From the NCBI GenBank assembly GCA_947166905.1, contig CAMVFZ010000001.1, positions 186,001 through 250,000 of the forward strand: a DNA stretch of 64,000 nucleotides, given 5' to 3'. Below, piece by piece: positions 20,016-30,800 of this stretch. The first letter of the stretch is position 1. Every line of letters starts with the position of its first letter. This stretch comes from an uncultured Prevotellaceae bacterium. GTDB taxonomy: Bacteria; Bacteroidota; Bacteroidia; Bacteroidales; UBA932. The notes beneath the pieces were generated by a model that worked only from the letters and a program-made list of their open reading frames with translations, was not told where the DNA came from and ran no database searches. The position numbers and the translations under genes are program-made.

Positions 20016-20819
20016 ATGAAAAGCAAGACATTGTCTGCCCTGCTTGCCTTGGCCGCGCTTTCCTGCAGTGTCAAGGAAGATAGGGACGATTGTCCCTGCG
20101 TCCTTAGCATTTACCCGGACGGCAGCATGGAGCAGGGTATGTACAAAAGCATAAGTAACTCTTTCCTCATCTCCAACACGGATTCCGGCCAGCAATACTT
20201 CCAGGGATCGCTGGCAGGTGACAGCTTTGCCGGCGGCAAACCTTACAAAATAAGGCTTCCGAAATCCTCAGTAAACGTACACAGTGTCTTCGGGGTAAAA
20301 ACAATGAGAAGCACGGGGTCGGCCCTGAGGATTGGTGAAGGTGCGCAGGCAGACAGTGTCTTTGTTTACAGCAGCCAAATAGACTGCATGGGAGAGTTTG
20401 CCGCAGATACTCTTCATCTGGCAAAGCAATGGTGTTCAATGCGAATTTCTTTCAAACAGAGCGATTCATGGCAGGTGGACGACTGTTCCCTGAAAGGCGG
20501 TTGGGACGGCTTTGACACAGGCACTCTGGCCGCCACTAAAGGCAGCTTTTTCTTTGAAGCGGAAAGGCTTAAGGAGAACAGCTATGCAGCGCGTATACCC
20601 CGCCAAGGAGATGATTCTCTGATACTTACGATATCTTACGATAACAATAGATTTACGCGGCAGTACCCTATTGGACAATACATCGCAGAAGCAAGGTATG
20701 ACTGGGGCAAAAGGGAGCTGGACGACATTGTGGTGTTCATCGACCGTGCAGAAGTGCGGGTAGTAGTTGTAGTACCAACATGGGATAACGGAAACGATTA
20801 TGGAGAACTGGAAATTTAG
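20016..20819 (+). CDS. FimB/Mfa2-type fimbrial anchor subunit
   Basis: Lipobox ALSC followed by DDCPCVLSIYPDG; C-terminal YDWGKRELDDIVVFIDRAEVRVVVVVPTWD. Confidence 0.78.
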   Translation: MKSKTLSALLALAALSCSVKEDRDDCPCVLSIYPDGSMEQGMYKSISNSFLISNTDSGQQYFQGSLAGDSFAGGKPYKIRLPKSSVNVHSVFGVKTMRSTGSALRIGEGAQADSVFVYSSQIDCMGEFAADTLHLAKQWCSMRISFKQSDSWQVDDCSLKGGWDGFDTGTLAATKGSFFFEAERLKENSYAARIPRQGDDSLILTISYDNNRFTRQYPIGQYIAEARYDWGKRELDDIVVFIDRAEVRVVVVVPTWDNGNDYGELEI

Positions 20820-21816
20820 TTTGATGGCAGCGGCGCTTACGCTTGCAGCCTGCGCAGATCTTGAGCCCCCGGTAATAGGCTGGGGGCAACCGGAAACAGC
20901 AAATACAAAGTCCGTAGTGGCGCTAAGGACCGCTACCGGCCTGACCTCCCTGTCCGTGTGGATAATTACCAGTAAAGACACCACTTATATTTCCGCTCCC
21001 GGCAGCGGACTCATTGCAGAGTGCACCGCCGATGACGCCCGAATCCTGGCCACAGGAAATATTGACGGGCAAGACGGCTCGCTCCCGCCAAGGTGCGATA
21101 CCGTTACCGCAAATCTAGCAAGGATGACAACTGGGCATATCGCTTGCTCTGCGACACTAAACCGGATCTTATTGCCAGGGGCCAACGAGCTGGAAATAGA
21201 AGTTCCCAGATCTATCTGCAAGATAAGCCTGGAAAAGGTGGAAAACCGCCTGACGGAGGGTGCCTATGCAGGAAAACCAATAAGGATAGAAAAGGTCTTC
21301 ATAGTTAACGGAATAGGTAGATACCGGGTATTCGGTAACGGTAGCCAGCAAAGGGCTCCCACTGCCGGCCGATGGTGGTTCAATCCATCCGGAATAGCGG
21401 CAGACAGTTGGGAAAATACCGGCGCGGAAGGCTTCATGGGTGCCCCGGATATGAGTTATGCATCACTGGACCAAATTTTAGCATACGAAGAGTCGGCGAC
21501 TTTGGATATAAACGTGTACACCTGTCCGAACAATACAGAAACCGACGCCTGGACCGGCTTGGATGAGGGGATCACCCCCGACACATGGACGCCCCGTAAG
21601 ACAAGGATGGTGCTGCAATGCCTAATTGACGGGCACCGCTGCTACTATCCGCTAACCATAGACAACCTGATGGCCAATTGCCATTATATTGTCAGGAAGC
21701 TGGTTATCACACGCTATGGAACGGACTCCCCTGACCAGCCATACGATTTCGCTACCGGTACCGCAGCCATATCCCTTACAAACTGGGATGGCCTGCTGAT
21801 TTCAGAAATAATATAA
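20800..21816 (+). CDS. DUF5119-like fimbrial accessory/tip lipoprotein
   Basis: Lipobox LAAC; overlaps the Mfa2-like CDS by 20 nt; C-terminal CHYIVRKLVITRYGTDSPDQPYDFATGTAAISLTNWD mirrors fimbrillin C-termini. Confidence 0.65.
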   Translation: MENWKFSLMAAALTLAACADLEPPVIGWGQPETANTKSVVALRTATGLTSLSVWIITSKDTTYISAPGSGLIAECTADDARILATGNIDGQDGSLPPRCDTVTANLARMTTGHIACSATLNRILLPGANELEIEVPRSICKISLEKVENRLTEGAYAGKPIRIEKVFIVNGIGRYRVFGNGSQQRAPTAGRWWFNPSGIAADSWENTGAEGFMGAPDMSYASLDQILAYEESATLDINVYTCPNNTETDAWTGLDEGITPDTWTPRKTRMVLQCLIDGHRCYYPLTIDNLMANCHYIVRKLVITRYGTDSPDQPYDFATGTAAISLTNWDGLLISEII

Positions 21817-21818
21817 AT

Positions 21819-21849
21819 TTTGCATTTATTCTAAAAAGCAGTACATTTG
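21819..21849 (+). promoter_or_regulatory. Bacteroidota-type promoter for the SRP RNA (TTTG-N19-TACATTTG)
   Basis: -33 TTTG at 21819-21822 and -7 TACATTTG at 21842-21849 with exactly 19 nt between them, just upstream of the RNA. Confidence 0.85.
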
Positions 21850-21853
21850 CAAC

Positions 21854-21957
21854 GGGAAAGTCGTACACGACCAGCTCCCTCCAAACTCCCCCAGGGCCGG
21901 AAGGCAGCAAGGGTAGGAGGTCGTAGCGGTGCGATGTACTAAGCTTTCCCTTTTTTT
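21854..21957 (+). ncRNA. ffs: Small (4.5S-like) bacterial signal recognition particle RNA
   Basis: GGGAAAG...CTTTCCC terminal stem; conserved apical domain ...CCAGGGCCGGAAGGCAGCAAGGGTAG...GCGGTGCGATGTAC; followed by a 7-T tract. Confidence 0.93.
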
Positions 21958-21973
21958 GATTAAGCAGCATTCC

Positions 21974-23389
21974 ATGGACAAGACAACGGAAAACGCCAAA
22001 ATTAAGGTTTGCGTAGGCCTCTCCGGAGGTGTAGACTCCAGCGTTGCCGCCCTGCTGCTCAAAGAGCAGGGATACGACGTCTTTGCCATGTTCATGCAAA
22101 ACTGGAATGACGCAGAAACCACTCTTCACGGTGACTGCGAATGGGAAGAAGACCGCTTTGTAGCAGAAATGGTCGCCCGCAAGATCGGTATCCCCTTCTA
22201 CTTCATAGACCTTTCAAAAACCTACCGCAAAAGGGTTGTGGACTATATGTTCAGCGAATATGCAAAAGGCCGCACACCCAATCCGGACGTTCTTTGCAAC
22301 AGGGAAATAAAGTTTGATGCGTTTCTGGCAGCAGCCAAAAACCTTGGCGCAGACATGGTAGCCACAGGCCACTACTGCCGCAAAGAAACCACTGTCGATA
22401 AGGACGGCAACACCGTTTACCGTCTTCTGGAAGGCACAGACCCCGGCAAGGACCAGAGTTACTTCCTTTGCCAGCTTAGTCAGGAACAGCTTTCGCAGGC
22501 CCTCTTCCCCATCGGCCATCTTATGAAAAGCGAGGTTAGGGAAATTGCCCGCAAGGCAGATTTGATGTCGGCAGACAAAAAGGATTCCCAGGGCATCTGC
22601 TTCATCGGTAAAGTAGACCTACCCACCTTCCTTAAGCAGCAGCTGGAGCCAAAAGAAGGCCAGTTGATAGAAGTCTTTGACGCATACTACTCCCAGAACG
22701 CCCAATACAAGTTCCTGGAAGAGACCATGGCTTCTGTCACGGAGGGAGGAAAGGCCCAAATGATTACAAGCTATATATCTGAGGATAAGGAACTTCCGGC
22801 ATCGGCAGGAGCAAAACTCATCCCGGAAAAGATAGCCTCCCTGAGCGACGAAACCTTAATGAGACTAAGCCGCCCGGTAGACTACGATATAACTTTCCAG
22901 ACAGAGACTTACCGCAGCGGCAAGCATCACGTAAAGAAAACCCGCTACAAAGAGAATCCGTTCGGACGCATCATCGGCACCCATGAGGGCTGCCAGTTCT
23001 ACACCATCGGCCAAAGGAAGGGTCTTGGCGTAGGAGGGCACAAAGAACCGGTCTTCATCATTGAGACAGATCCCGTCAAAAATATAGTTTACGTGGGCGA
23101 AGGACATACTCATAAAGGCTTGTCCCGCAGTTGCTTACGCATTGCTCCGGAAGAGATTCACAAGCTTAGGCCGGACCTTCTTCCCGCCCCCGGAAGCATA
23201 GCCCGCTACGACGTCAGGATACGCTACCGCCAGCCGCTACAGAAGGCCTGGGCTGTAATGCGCCCCTGCGGGCTCTTCGTTATCTTTGACGCCGCCCAGA
23301 GAGGCATTACCCCCGGACAATTCGCCGCCTTGTATCTTGACGGAGAAATTATTGCCAGCGGCCCTATTTCAGACGAAAGAAATCAATAA
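21974..23389 (+). CDS. mnmA: tRNA-specific 2-thiouridylase MnmA
   Basis: KVCVGLSGGVDSSVAALLL PP-loop; GRTPNPDVLCNREIKF; ATGHYCR; QSYFLCQLSQEQL. Start set at internal Met because the longest ORF start lies inside the SRP RNA. Confidence 0.95.
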   Translation: MDKTTENAKIKVCVGLSGGVDSSVAALLLKEQGYDVFAMFMQNWNDAETTLHGDCEWEEDRFVAEMVARKIGIPFYFIDLSKTYRKRVVDYMFSEYAKGRTPNPDVLCNREIKFDAFLAAAKNLGADMVATGHYCRKETTVDKDGNTVYRLLEGTDPGKDQSYFLCQLSQEQLSQALFPIGHLMKSEVREIARKADLMSADKKDSQGICFIGKVDLPTFLKQQLEPKEGQLIEVFDAYYSQNAQYKFLEETMASVTEGGKAQMITSYISEDKELPASAGAKLIPEKIASLSDETLMRLSRPVDYDITFQTETYRSGKHHVKKTRYKENPFGRIIGTHEGCQFYTIGQRKGLGVGGHKEPVFIIETDPVKNIVYVGEGHTHKGLSRSCLRIAPEEIHKLRPDLLPAPGSIARYDVRIRYRQPLQKAWAVMRPCGLFVIFDAAQRGITPGQFAALYLDGEIIASGPISDERNQ

Positions 23390-23395
23390 CAGCAT

Positions 23396-24583
23396 ATGTA
23401 CAACTTTGACAAATTCGTAGACAGAAGAGGTTCAGGAGCCTATAAATACGACAGGCTTGACAGATACTTCGGTCGTACGGACCTTCAGCCCATGTGGGTT
23501 GCAGACATGGAATTCGAGACTCCGGACTTCATCACAGAGGCCCTTAAAGAAAGGCTGGAGCACCCTGTATTTGGTTACACAGTTACTCCGGATGCCTTTG
23601 CCACCAGCATCAAAAACTGGGAAAAGGAGCGCCACGGATGGGATATCGAGACGGACTGGGTCTGCTACATCCCCGGAATTGTCAAAGGCATAGGCATGGC
23701 TGTCCGTGCACTATTGGAAAAGGGAGACAAAGTAATCATCCAACCACCAGTTTACCATCCCTTCCGCCTGGTTCCGCAGGCCTGTGGCTTCGAGGTAGTG
23801 TACAATCCCCTGCTGCCCTGCGCCGACGGTGGCTATAAAATGGACCTGGAGGGCCTGGAAGCCCTAATCAAGGCCGATGATAAATGCAAACTCCTAGTGC
23901 TTTGCAATCCTCACAACCCTGTTGGAATAGTCTGGGACAAGGGCTCGTTGCAGCAGCTGGCAAGCATCTGCTGCAAATACGGGGTTACCGTGATATCGGA
24001 CGAAATCCACTGCGACATGGCACTCTTCGGCCACAAACACATACCCTTTGCCAGCGTTAGCGAGGAAGCAGCCAAAATCAGCGTCACATTTGCCGCTCCG
24101 TCCAAGACATTCAATGTCGCAGGAATAGTAAGCTCCCACGCCATTGTACCGGACAAGGCACTTCGCGAGAAGTTCTTCGGCTGGATGGAAGCTTGCGAGC
24201 TCAACGAGCACGACATCTTTGCCCCCATCACCACGATAGCCGCCTTCACCAAGGGAGAGCCCTGGCGCAAAGAGCTGATTAAATACCTGGAGAATAATGT
24301 GTTAGCCGTAGAGGAATTCTGTAAGGAACGCCTCCCGGAAATTAAGCCTGTACGGCCTCAGGCATCCTTCCTTGTATGGCTGGATTGCCGTGGCCTTGGC
24401 CTAAGCCAGAAGGAACTTGTGCGCCTGTTCATAGAAGAGGCTCATCTTGCCCTTAACGATGGCCAGATGTTTGGGAAAGAGGGAATCGGCTATATGAGGT
24501 TCAACATAGGCGCGCCCAAGAGCTTCGTTCTGGAAGCCCTTGAAAAACTGGAGAAAGCCGTGATTAAATGCTGTCGAAGATAA
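23396..24583 (+). CDS. MalY/PatB-family PLP-dependent aminotransferase / C-S lyase
   Basis: MWVADMEFETPDFI; VLCNPHNPVGIVWDKGSL; VISDEIHCDMALFGHKHIPFASV; FAAPSKTFNVAGI. Confidence 0.9.
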   Translation: MYNFDKFVDRRGSGAYKYDRLDRYFGRTDLQPMWVADMEFETPDFITEALKERLEHPVFGYTVTPDAFATSIKNWEKERHGWDIETDWVCYIPGIVKGIGMAVRALLEKGDKVIIQPPVYHPFRLVPQACGFEVVYNPLLPCADGGYKMDLEGLEALIKADDKCKLLVLCNPHNPVGIVWDKGSLQQLASICCKYGVTVISDEIHCDMALFGHKHIPFASVSEEAAKISVTFAAPSKTFNVAGIVSSHAIVPDKALREKFFGWMEACELNEHDIFAPITTIAAFTKGEPWRKELIKYLENNVLAVEEFCKERLPEIKPVRPQASFLVWLDCRGLGLSQKELVRLFIEEAHLALNDGQMFGKEGIGYMRFNIGAPKSFVLEALEKLEKAVIKCCRR

Positions 24584-25037
24584 ACGGCAGCATATCGTCT
24601 ACCTTTTCGAATTTCCAGATCTTATCCTTGCCGGTTAGTATTATACTCATCGGCTTGCGACCGATTTTCTGATATTCTGCCATAACCTGACGGCAGGCGC
24701 CGCAAGGCGTAGCGGGACTTTCACACAAGCCGAAGTCCGGGCCACCTGCAATAGCCATGCTTACCATAGCTACGCCGGGATAGGTTGCACCGGCGGCAAA
24801 CATTGCCGTACGCTCTGCGCATAGGCCGGAAGGAGAAGCGGCATTTTCCTGGTTGGAGCCCTTTACAACAGTGCCGTCCTCCAAAAGAACGGCAGCGCCC
24901 ACATTGAAGTGGGAATAAGGGGCATATGAAGATTTCTGGGCCTGACGCGCAGCTTGTATAAGCATACGGTCCTTTGCATCCAGTTCTTCTAGTGATGAAT
25001 ATTCCTTATAGTTTATTTCCAGTTTCTTGCCAATCAT
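24564..25037 (-). CDS. cdd: Cytidine deaminase
   Basis: SSYAPYSHFNVGAAVL; GLCAERTAMFAAGA; SPATPCGACRQVMAEY; converges on and overlaps the MalY-like gene by 20 nt. Confidence 0.93.
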   Translation of the reverse strand: MIGKKLEINYKEYSSLEELDAKDRMLIQAARQAQKSSYAPYSHFNVGAAVLLEDGTVVKGSNQENAASPSGLCAERTAMFAAGATYPGVAMVSMAIAGGPDFGLCESPATPCGACRQVMAEYQKIGRKPMSIILTGKDKIWKFEKVDDMLPFIFDSI

Positions 25038-25064
25038 AAACTTATTAGTCTTTAGTGCTGATTC

Positions 25065-25096
25065 CAAATATAGCACTTATGACTGACAAAAACAAA
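25065..25096 (-). promoter_or_regulatory. Bacteroidota-type promoter for cdd (TTTG-N20-TATATTTG on the minus strand)
   Basis: Minus-strand TTTG (plus CAAA 25093-25096), 20 nt, TATATTTG (plus CAAATATA 25065-25072). Confidence 0.75.
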
Positions 25097-26779
25097 TTAT
25101 TGCTCAATTTCTTCACCCTGGAGCCACTTGCAGGCAGCTTCTGCACAGTTAATTCCGTCCAGTGCCGATGACACTATGCCACCCGCATAACCGGCACCCT
25201 CGCCGCAGGGGTAAAGACCAGGCATCTGTTCGCACTGGAAGTTCTCCTTATTCCTGACAATCCTAATCGGAGAGGATGTCCTTGACTCTACGCCAAGAAG
25301 CAGGGCGTCGCGGGTATAGTAGCCACGCATTCCGTGCATATCAACGGTAGGAAATACCTCCTGAAGCCTCTCTGCCACATTTTTAGGAAGGAGTTCATGA
25401 AGCGGCGCAGACACTGTTCCGGGATGATATGAGCTCTCCGGAAGAGTCTCAGAAAGTTCCCCTTCACAGAAATCGGTCATCCTCTGGGCAGGTGCGGCAA
25501 AGGGATTGCCGCCCTTGTTGTGCTTGGCCACATAATCGTACATTGCACGCTCGGTATCCTGCTGGAAGTCCATCAGCGAGAAGGCACCCGCAGCACGATA
25601 TTTCTCCGGTTCATCTCCGGGCTCTATGGAAACTACCACTCCGGCATTGGCCCACTTTGAATTACGGGCAGAATTGGACATACCGTTAAGTACGACTGTC
25701 TTATCCTCCGTAGAAGAAGGCACAAGAATACCACCGGGGCACATGCAGAAGGAATAGACACCCCTTTCTACCTGCTCTCCATCGGGTCCTTCGCCCATAA
25801 CCTGCTCTACAAAACTGTACTCTGCAGCCGGCATTCCGGGCTCCCAGTTACCGCGATAACGGATACGGTTGATGAGCGACTGGGGATGCTCTACGCGCAC
25901 ACCCAGTGCAAAGCCCTTGGCCTCAAGCTCACAGCCTTTAGCCTGCAGCATTTCATATACGTCGCGGGCAGAATGACCTGTAGCAAGAATAACGGCAACA
26001 GCCTTGTAAACAACTGAACCCGAAGGAGTTATAGCCTTAACTTCAAAGACGCCATCGGCCATTTTGGCAACATCGGCAACCTTGTTTTCAAAATGATATT
26101 CACCTCCGTGGGCAAGCACGCATTTGCGGATATTCTCCACCACCTTGGGCAGTTTATCAGTGCCGATATGAGGATGGGCATCGACGAGGATTGACCTGTC
26201 GGCACCGAACTCCACCAGCTGATAAAGGACCTCGCGGATATCGCCGCGCTTAGAAGATCGGGTGAAAAGCTTTCCGTCAGAGAATGTACCTGCGCCGCCT
26301 TCTCCGTAGCAGTAATTTGAATCCGGATTAAGGACTCCGTCACGGCTCAGTACGGCAATATCCTTTTTACGTGAGTGGATGTCCTTTCCGCGCTCCAGGA
26401 CCACCGGCTTAAGGCCAAGGTTAAGGAGTTTGAGCGCCGCAAACATTCCGGCAGGGCCACTACCTACGACAACTACCGCAGGAGCCTCTGTAACATCCTT
26501 ATACTCAGGAATTTCATACTCTTTGTAATCTTCATTTGCAAGATAGGCTTCTACCTTGTAGACCATCTTGGCATCTCCGCGAGCATCGATTGATTTACGC
26601 ACGATGCGGCAGGTGGCAGCCGCTCCGGCCATGGAAGGCTGGAATGACTTTGAAGGGTCGATTACGTTAATCACGGCGTTCCTGCGAAGGCGTAGTTCGG
26701 CTGCAGCCTTTACGCGGATGTCGTCTTGCCTGAGTTCACGCCCGAAGGGGCAGGATATATCGAAAGTTTTCATAATCAA
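25097..26779 (-). CDS. FAD-dependent oxidoreductase (COG2509-like)
   Basis: VVVVGSGPAGMFAALKLLNLGLKPVVLERG; NYCYGEGGAGTFSDGKLFTRS; YPCGEGAGYAGGIVSSALDGI. Confidence 0.9.
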   Translation of the reverse strand: MIMKTFDISCPFGRELRQDDIRVKAAAELRLRRNAVINVIDPSKSFQPSMAGAAATCRIVRKSIDARGDAKMVYKVEAYLANEDYKEYEIPEYKDVTEAPAVVVVGSGPAGMFAALKLLNLGLKPVVLERGKDIHSRKKDIAVLSRDGVLNPDSNYCYGEGGAGTFSDGKLFTRSSKRGDIREVLYQLVEFGADRSILVDAHPHIGTDKLPKVVENIRKCVLAHGGEYHFENKVADVAKMADGVFEVKAITPSGSVVYKAVAVILATGHSARDVYEMLQAKGCELEAKGFALGVRVEHPQSLINRIRYRGNWEPGMPAAEYSFVEQVMGEGPDGEQVERGVYSFCMCPGGILVPSSTEDKTVVLNGMSNSARNSKWANAGVVVSIEPGDEPEKYRAAGAFSLMDFQQDTERAMYDYVAKHNKGGNPFAAPAQRMTDFCEGELSETLPESSYHPGTVSAPLHELLPKNVAERLQEVFPTVDMHGMRGYYTRDALLLGVESRTSSPIRIVRNKENFQCEQMPGLYPCGEGAGYAGGIVSSALDGINCAEAACKWLQGEEIEQ

Positions 26780-26797
26780 TTATTTAAGCCGATATTT

Positions 26798-27820
26798 CTA
26801 AAAATCGGACAGCCTTGAAACGGGGGCCACATCCAGCGGGGCACGCTCCCCTGCCAGGAATCTGAAGTAACCGGCGATAGCTATCATTGCGGCATTGTCC
26901 GTGGTGAATTTGAATTCCGGAAGATAGGTATTCCAGCCGCGCTTCTTGCCCTCAAGGGTTATCCTCTCGCGAAGTGCGCTGTTGGCAGAAACGCCGCCGC
27001 CTATTGCAATCTCCTTGATTCCGGTCTGCTTTGCAGCCTTTACTAGCTTATCCAGAAGTATATCGATCAGTGTCTTCTGGAATGAGGCGCAGATATCCTC
27101 CTTGTTCTTTTCCATGAAATCCGGGTCCTTTGCAATCTCGTCACGCACGAAGTACAGCAGAGAAGTCTTGACACCGCTGAAGCTGTAGTCCAGTCCTGGA
27201 ATGTGCGGCTTAGAGAATTTGAAGCGTTCCGGATCACCCTGTTTTGCCAGTTTGTCAATAATAGGACCGCCCGGGTATCCCAAGCCCATCATCTTGGAAC
27301 ATTTATCGAAGGCCTCACCCACCGCATCGTCTATAGTCTGGCCCAGAATCTCGTATTCCGTAGGGCTTGACACCTTGACTATCTGGGAGTTACCTCCTGA
27401 AACCAGCAGGCACAGGAAAGGGAAGGACGGTTCACAGACAGGCTTGTCGTACTGCCTTACAAAGCCGGCCAGAATATGGCCCTGGAGGTGATTTACCATC
27501 ACCATCGGCTTGTTAAGTGCAATAGAAAGTGTCTTTGCAAAGGATGTCCCGACCAGCAGTGAGCCCAAAAGACCGGGGCCGCGGGTAAATGCGATTGCGT
27601 CTATCTGGTCTGCCGTTACTCCGGCAAGTTCCAGGGCACGGCTTACTACCGGAACGATATTCTGTTCGTGTGCACGGGAAGCGAGTTCAGGGACGACTCC
27701 GCCGAAGTCCTTGTGCACGGCCTGGCTGGCAATGACGTTGGAAAGCAAATATGCATCCTTGACAACCGCTGCCGATGTATCATCGCAAGATGACTCTATT
27801 CCTAGAATAATATGGGACAT
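26798..27820 (-). CDS. tsaD: tRNA N6-adenosine threonylcarbamoyltransferase TsaD
   Basis: ILGIESSCDDTSAAVV; NHLQGHILAGF; LLVSGGNSQIV; GGGVSANSALRE. Confidence 0.96.
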   Translation of the reverse strand: MSHIILGIESSCDDTSAAVVKDAYLLSNVIASQAVHKDFGGVVPELASRAHEQNIVPVVSRALELAGVTADQIDAIAFTRGPGLLGSLLVGTSFAKTLSIALNKPMVMVNHLQGHILAGFVRQYDKPVCEPSFPFLCLLVSGGNSQIVKVSSPTEYEILGQTIDDAVGEAFDKCSKMMGLGYPGGPIIDKLAKQGDPERFKFSKPHIPGLDYSFSGVKTSLLYFVRDEIAKDPDFMEKNKEDICASFQKTLIDILLDKLVKAAKQTGIKEIAIGGGVSANSALRERITLEGKKRGWNTYLPEFKFTTDNAAMIAIAGYFRFLAGERAPLDVAPVSRLSDF

Positions 27821-27896
27821 ATTTCAAAAGAACTGCTTTTTACGGGTGCAAATATACTAAATATCTATATAAAATGGTTATATTTGTAAATTGCAT

Positions 27897-30800
27897 ATGA
27901 AGCGCGCGCTAAAAATATCGGGTCTGGTAATCGCCATTATACTGACGGCGATTATCGCCTGCGGTGTACTGCTGATGTCGCCGCCGGTGCAGATGGCCAT
28001 CGCCAGAAAAGCGCTTGATATACTTCAGGAAAAAATAGACGGCAAGATCTCTTTTTCCTCCCTTTCCATCAGGCCATTCGACGCCATTGTTGTCAACGAC
28101 TTTACCCTGACGGACAACAATCCCCACTTCAGCCAGGACCTCCCTCATCTTGCAAAGGCGGATACGGTTATCAGCGCCAGGAATCTTAGCGTGTCCTTCA
28201 ACGCCTTCAGCATGCTCTTCGGAGAACCCGCTAAGGTTAAGGACCTGCGTATAAAAGACGGACAGTTCTTCCTGGTGAACGAGCCCGACGGCAACAATAT
28301 CAAACGAATCTTCTCCAAGAACAAAAAGAAGAAGAAAAAAGAGCCGATGAAGATTCCGGACATTGAATTCTTCAGGGCCGACTACGTGTGCATAGAGGGC
28401 TTCCGATACAGGATGATCAACTACAAGAACCCTAAGCCCCACAGGGACAGAGCCATGAACTGGACAGACCTGGATTTGCAGGATATCAAGCTGATAGCCA
28501 GGAATGTAAGCCTTAAGGGTATCGTCACAGAGGGCACCGTAGAGCATTTGGAAGCCAGGGAAAAGAGCGGCTACAAAGTCAATCACATAAGCGGCAAGGC
28601 AAGGGTTTACAACAAGCAGGTAACGGTAGAGAACCTGGTTATGCAAGACCTTTGGAGCGACATCCGCATACCGTCTTACAAGATGAGCTATGATAACGGA
28701 GTCCCTTCGCTAAGCCATTTTTTGGAGGAAGTACGCATCCAGGCCGATATCAAGGACTCCCGCGTAAATATGGAGAGCGTTGCCTATTTTGCACCCAACC
28801 TGCATAAGATGGACATCGTCGCCATCATAGAGGATGCCAGCATCGACGGATACATCAACGACCTTAAGGTACACCACTTCCGCTTCCATACGCCTGACGG
28901 AGCAGTCAAGGGTACGACTAGCGGAGAAATCATCGGCATACCCAACACCTTGATAATGACCACCAACTTTGATGTCGATGGCATTTCGTTTACGCCGCAG
29001 GGCATAGACAAGTTTGTCAAAGGATGGGCACCGGGAGTTAAGTTTGACTTTGCCCGCTTCTCCGCCGGCGACAGGATGACCTTTAAGGGAAAGATCCGCG
29101 GCCCGCTTAACAACGCCAAGATAAACGGCACCCTTACGGCCGATGATGGCGGTAAGGTGCATACCAACCTTCAGTTCGGGCACATGCTTGAAGGCCAGGG
29201 TATTATAAATATCGACGGAAACGTAGAAACCCACGAATTCAACGCAGGTGCGCTGGCCGGAACCACGGCACTGGGTCCCTGCACTATGCACGGAGGCTTC
29301 AAGACAAGAATTGGCGGCAGCACGGGTATATCGGTAAAACTGGATTCCCTCAAAATCGACCACCTGCGCGCACTGGACTACGATTACAAAGACCTTGTGG
29401 CGGCCGGAACATATAGCGGAAACGCCTTTGACGGCACTATATTCTGCAACGACCCCAACCTGAACTTCATGTTCAACGGACTGTTCACCCTGTCCAACAG
29501 GACGGGAGACGGAGCCTACAAGTTTGTAGCTGAACTTGCTTATGCCAACCTGAACGCCCTCAACATAGACAAGCGCGGCAGGTCAGAGCTAAGCATGCGC
29601 ACAACCGCCAACTTCAAGACCCTTACCGGCGGCGATATCCTTGGCAACATCCTTATAAGCAATCTTGTTCTGACAGATAATGACGGACGCCACAATATTG
29701 GCGACATTTCCATCAACTCTTACATGAAAGAGGGAGTCAATAAGATTAATCTGGATTCCAAATTCGCCACGGCAAAATACAGCGGAACCGGCTTTCTGGA
29801 CAGCTTTGCCCCGGATCTTATTGCGCTTAGCGCCGGCAGGGAATTACCCTCCATCTTTGCAAAGAAACCTGCGGACTGGACGGGCAACACCTATTCCCTG
29901 GACTTTGAGGCAATCGACACAAAGGATGTTCTCTCCTTCATAGCCCCTGGTATTTGGGTGGCCGATGGTACCAAGCTTTGCCTGAATGTAAACAAAGAAG
30001 GAGTGCTTAACGGCCGAGTCACTTCTCAGAGGCTCGCCATTAAGGATAAATACCTGAGAGACATCGATTTAAAGATAAGCAACGCCTCCGGCAAACTGGA
30101 GGGCGACCTTTACGCGGAAGAGCTTAAACTGGCTGCGATAAAGGCCCTGGACAACAAGCTTGCCCTGGTAGCATCGGACGATAAGATAAACGTAGATTAC
30201 TCTTACGACAACAAATCTGAGCAGGCCAACAAGGGCAGCCTGTCAATTGGCGGAAATCTTTTCCGCGAAGACGGCGCCATCGGCATCAAAGCCTCCCTTC
30301 TGCCTTCCCAGATTATGATGAACGACGCCCTGTGGACACTTGAATCTACACCGGTTAATGTTTCAAAGCGCGGAATCAGCCTTGAGAAACTGTCGGCGAA
30401 GAGTACCGGACAAAGCCTTATAATAGAGGGAGGCCTGTCTTCTTCCAGGACCGATACCCTGCGCTTTACCATGGATAACTTCAACATGGCAGCGTTGACG
30501 CCGTTCATGGGCGGTGTACTGCAGGCCGGCGGAAATGCCACCGGTCATGCCTATGTACTGTCCCCCACTACCGGCACTCCGGCCATCCTGGCCAACATGA
30601 AGATTGAGGATGCAAGCCTGGGTGGAGAAAAACTGGGTACCATCAAGATAGGATCCATGTGGGACGAAGAGCGAAAGGGCTACAAGGCCATCTGCCGCGG
30701 CCAGCTGGACAGCACCAGGACCATAGATTTCAGAGGCTTCCTCAGCCCGTCACAGAAGACCTTCAACGGAACTCTGGAGCTTGACCGCTTCAGCATCGGC

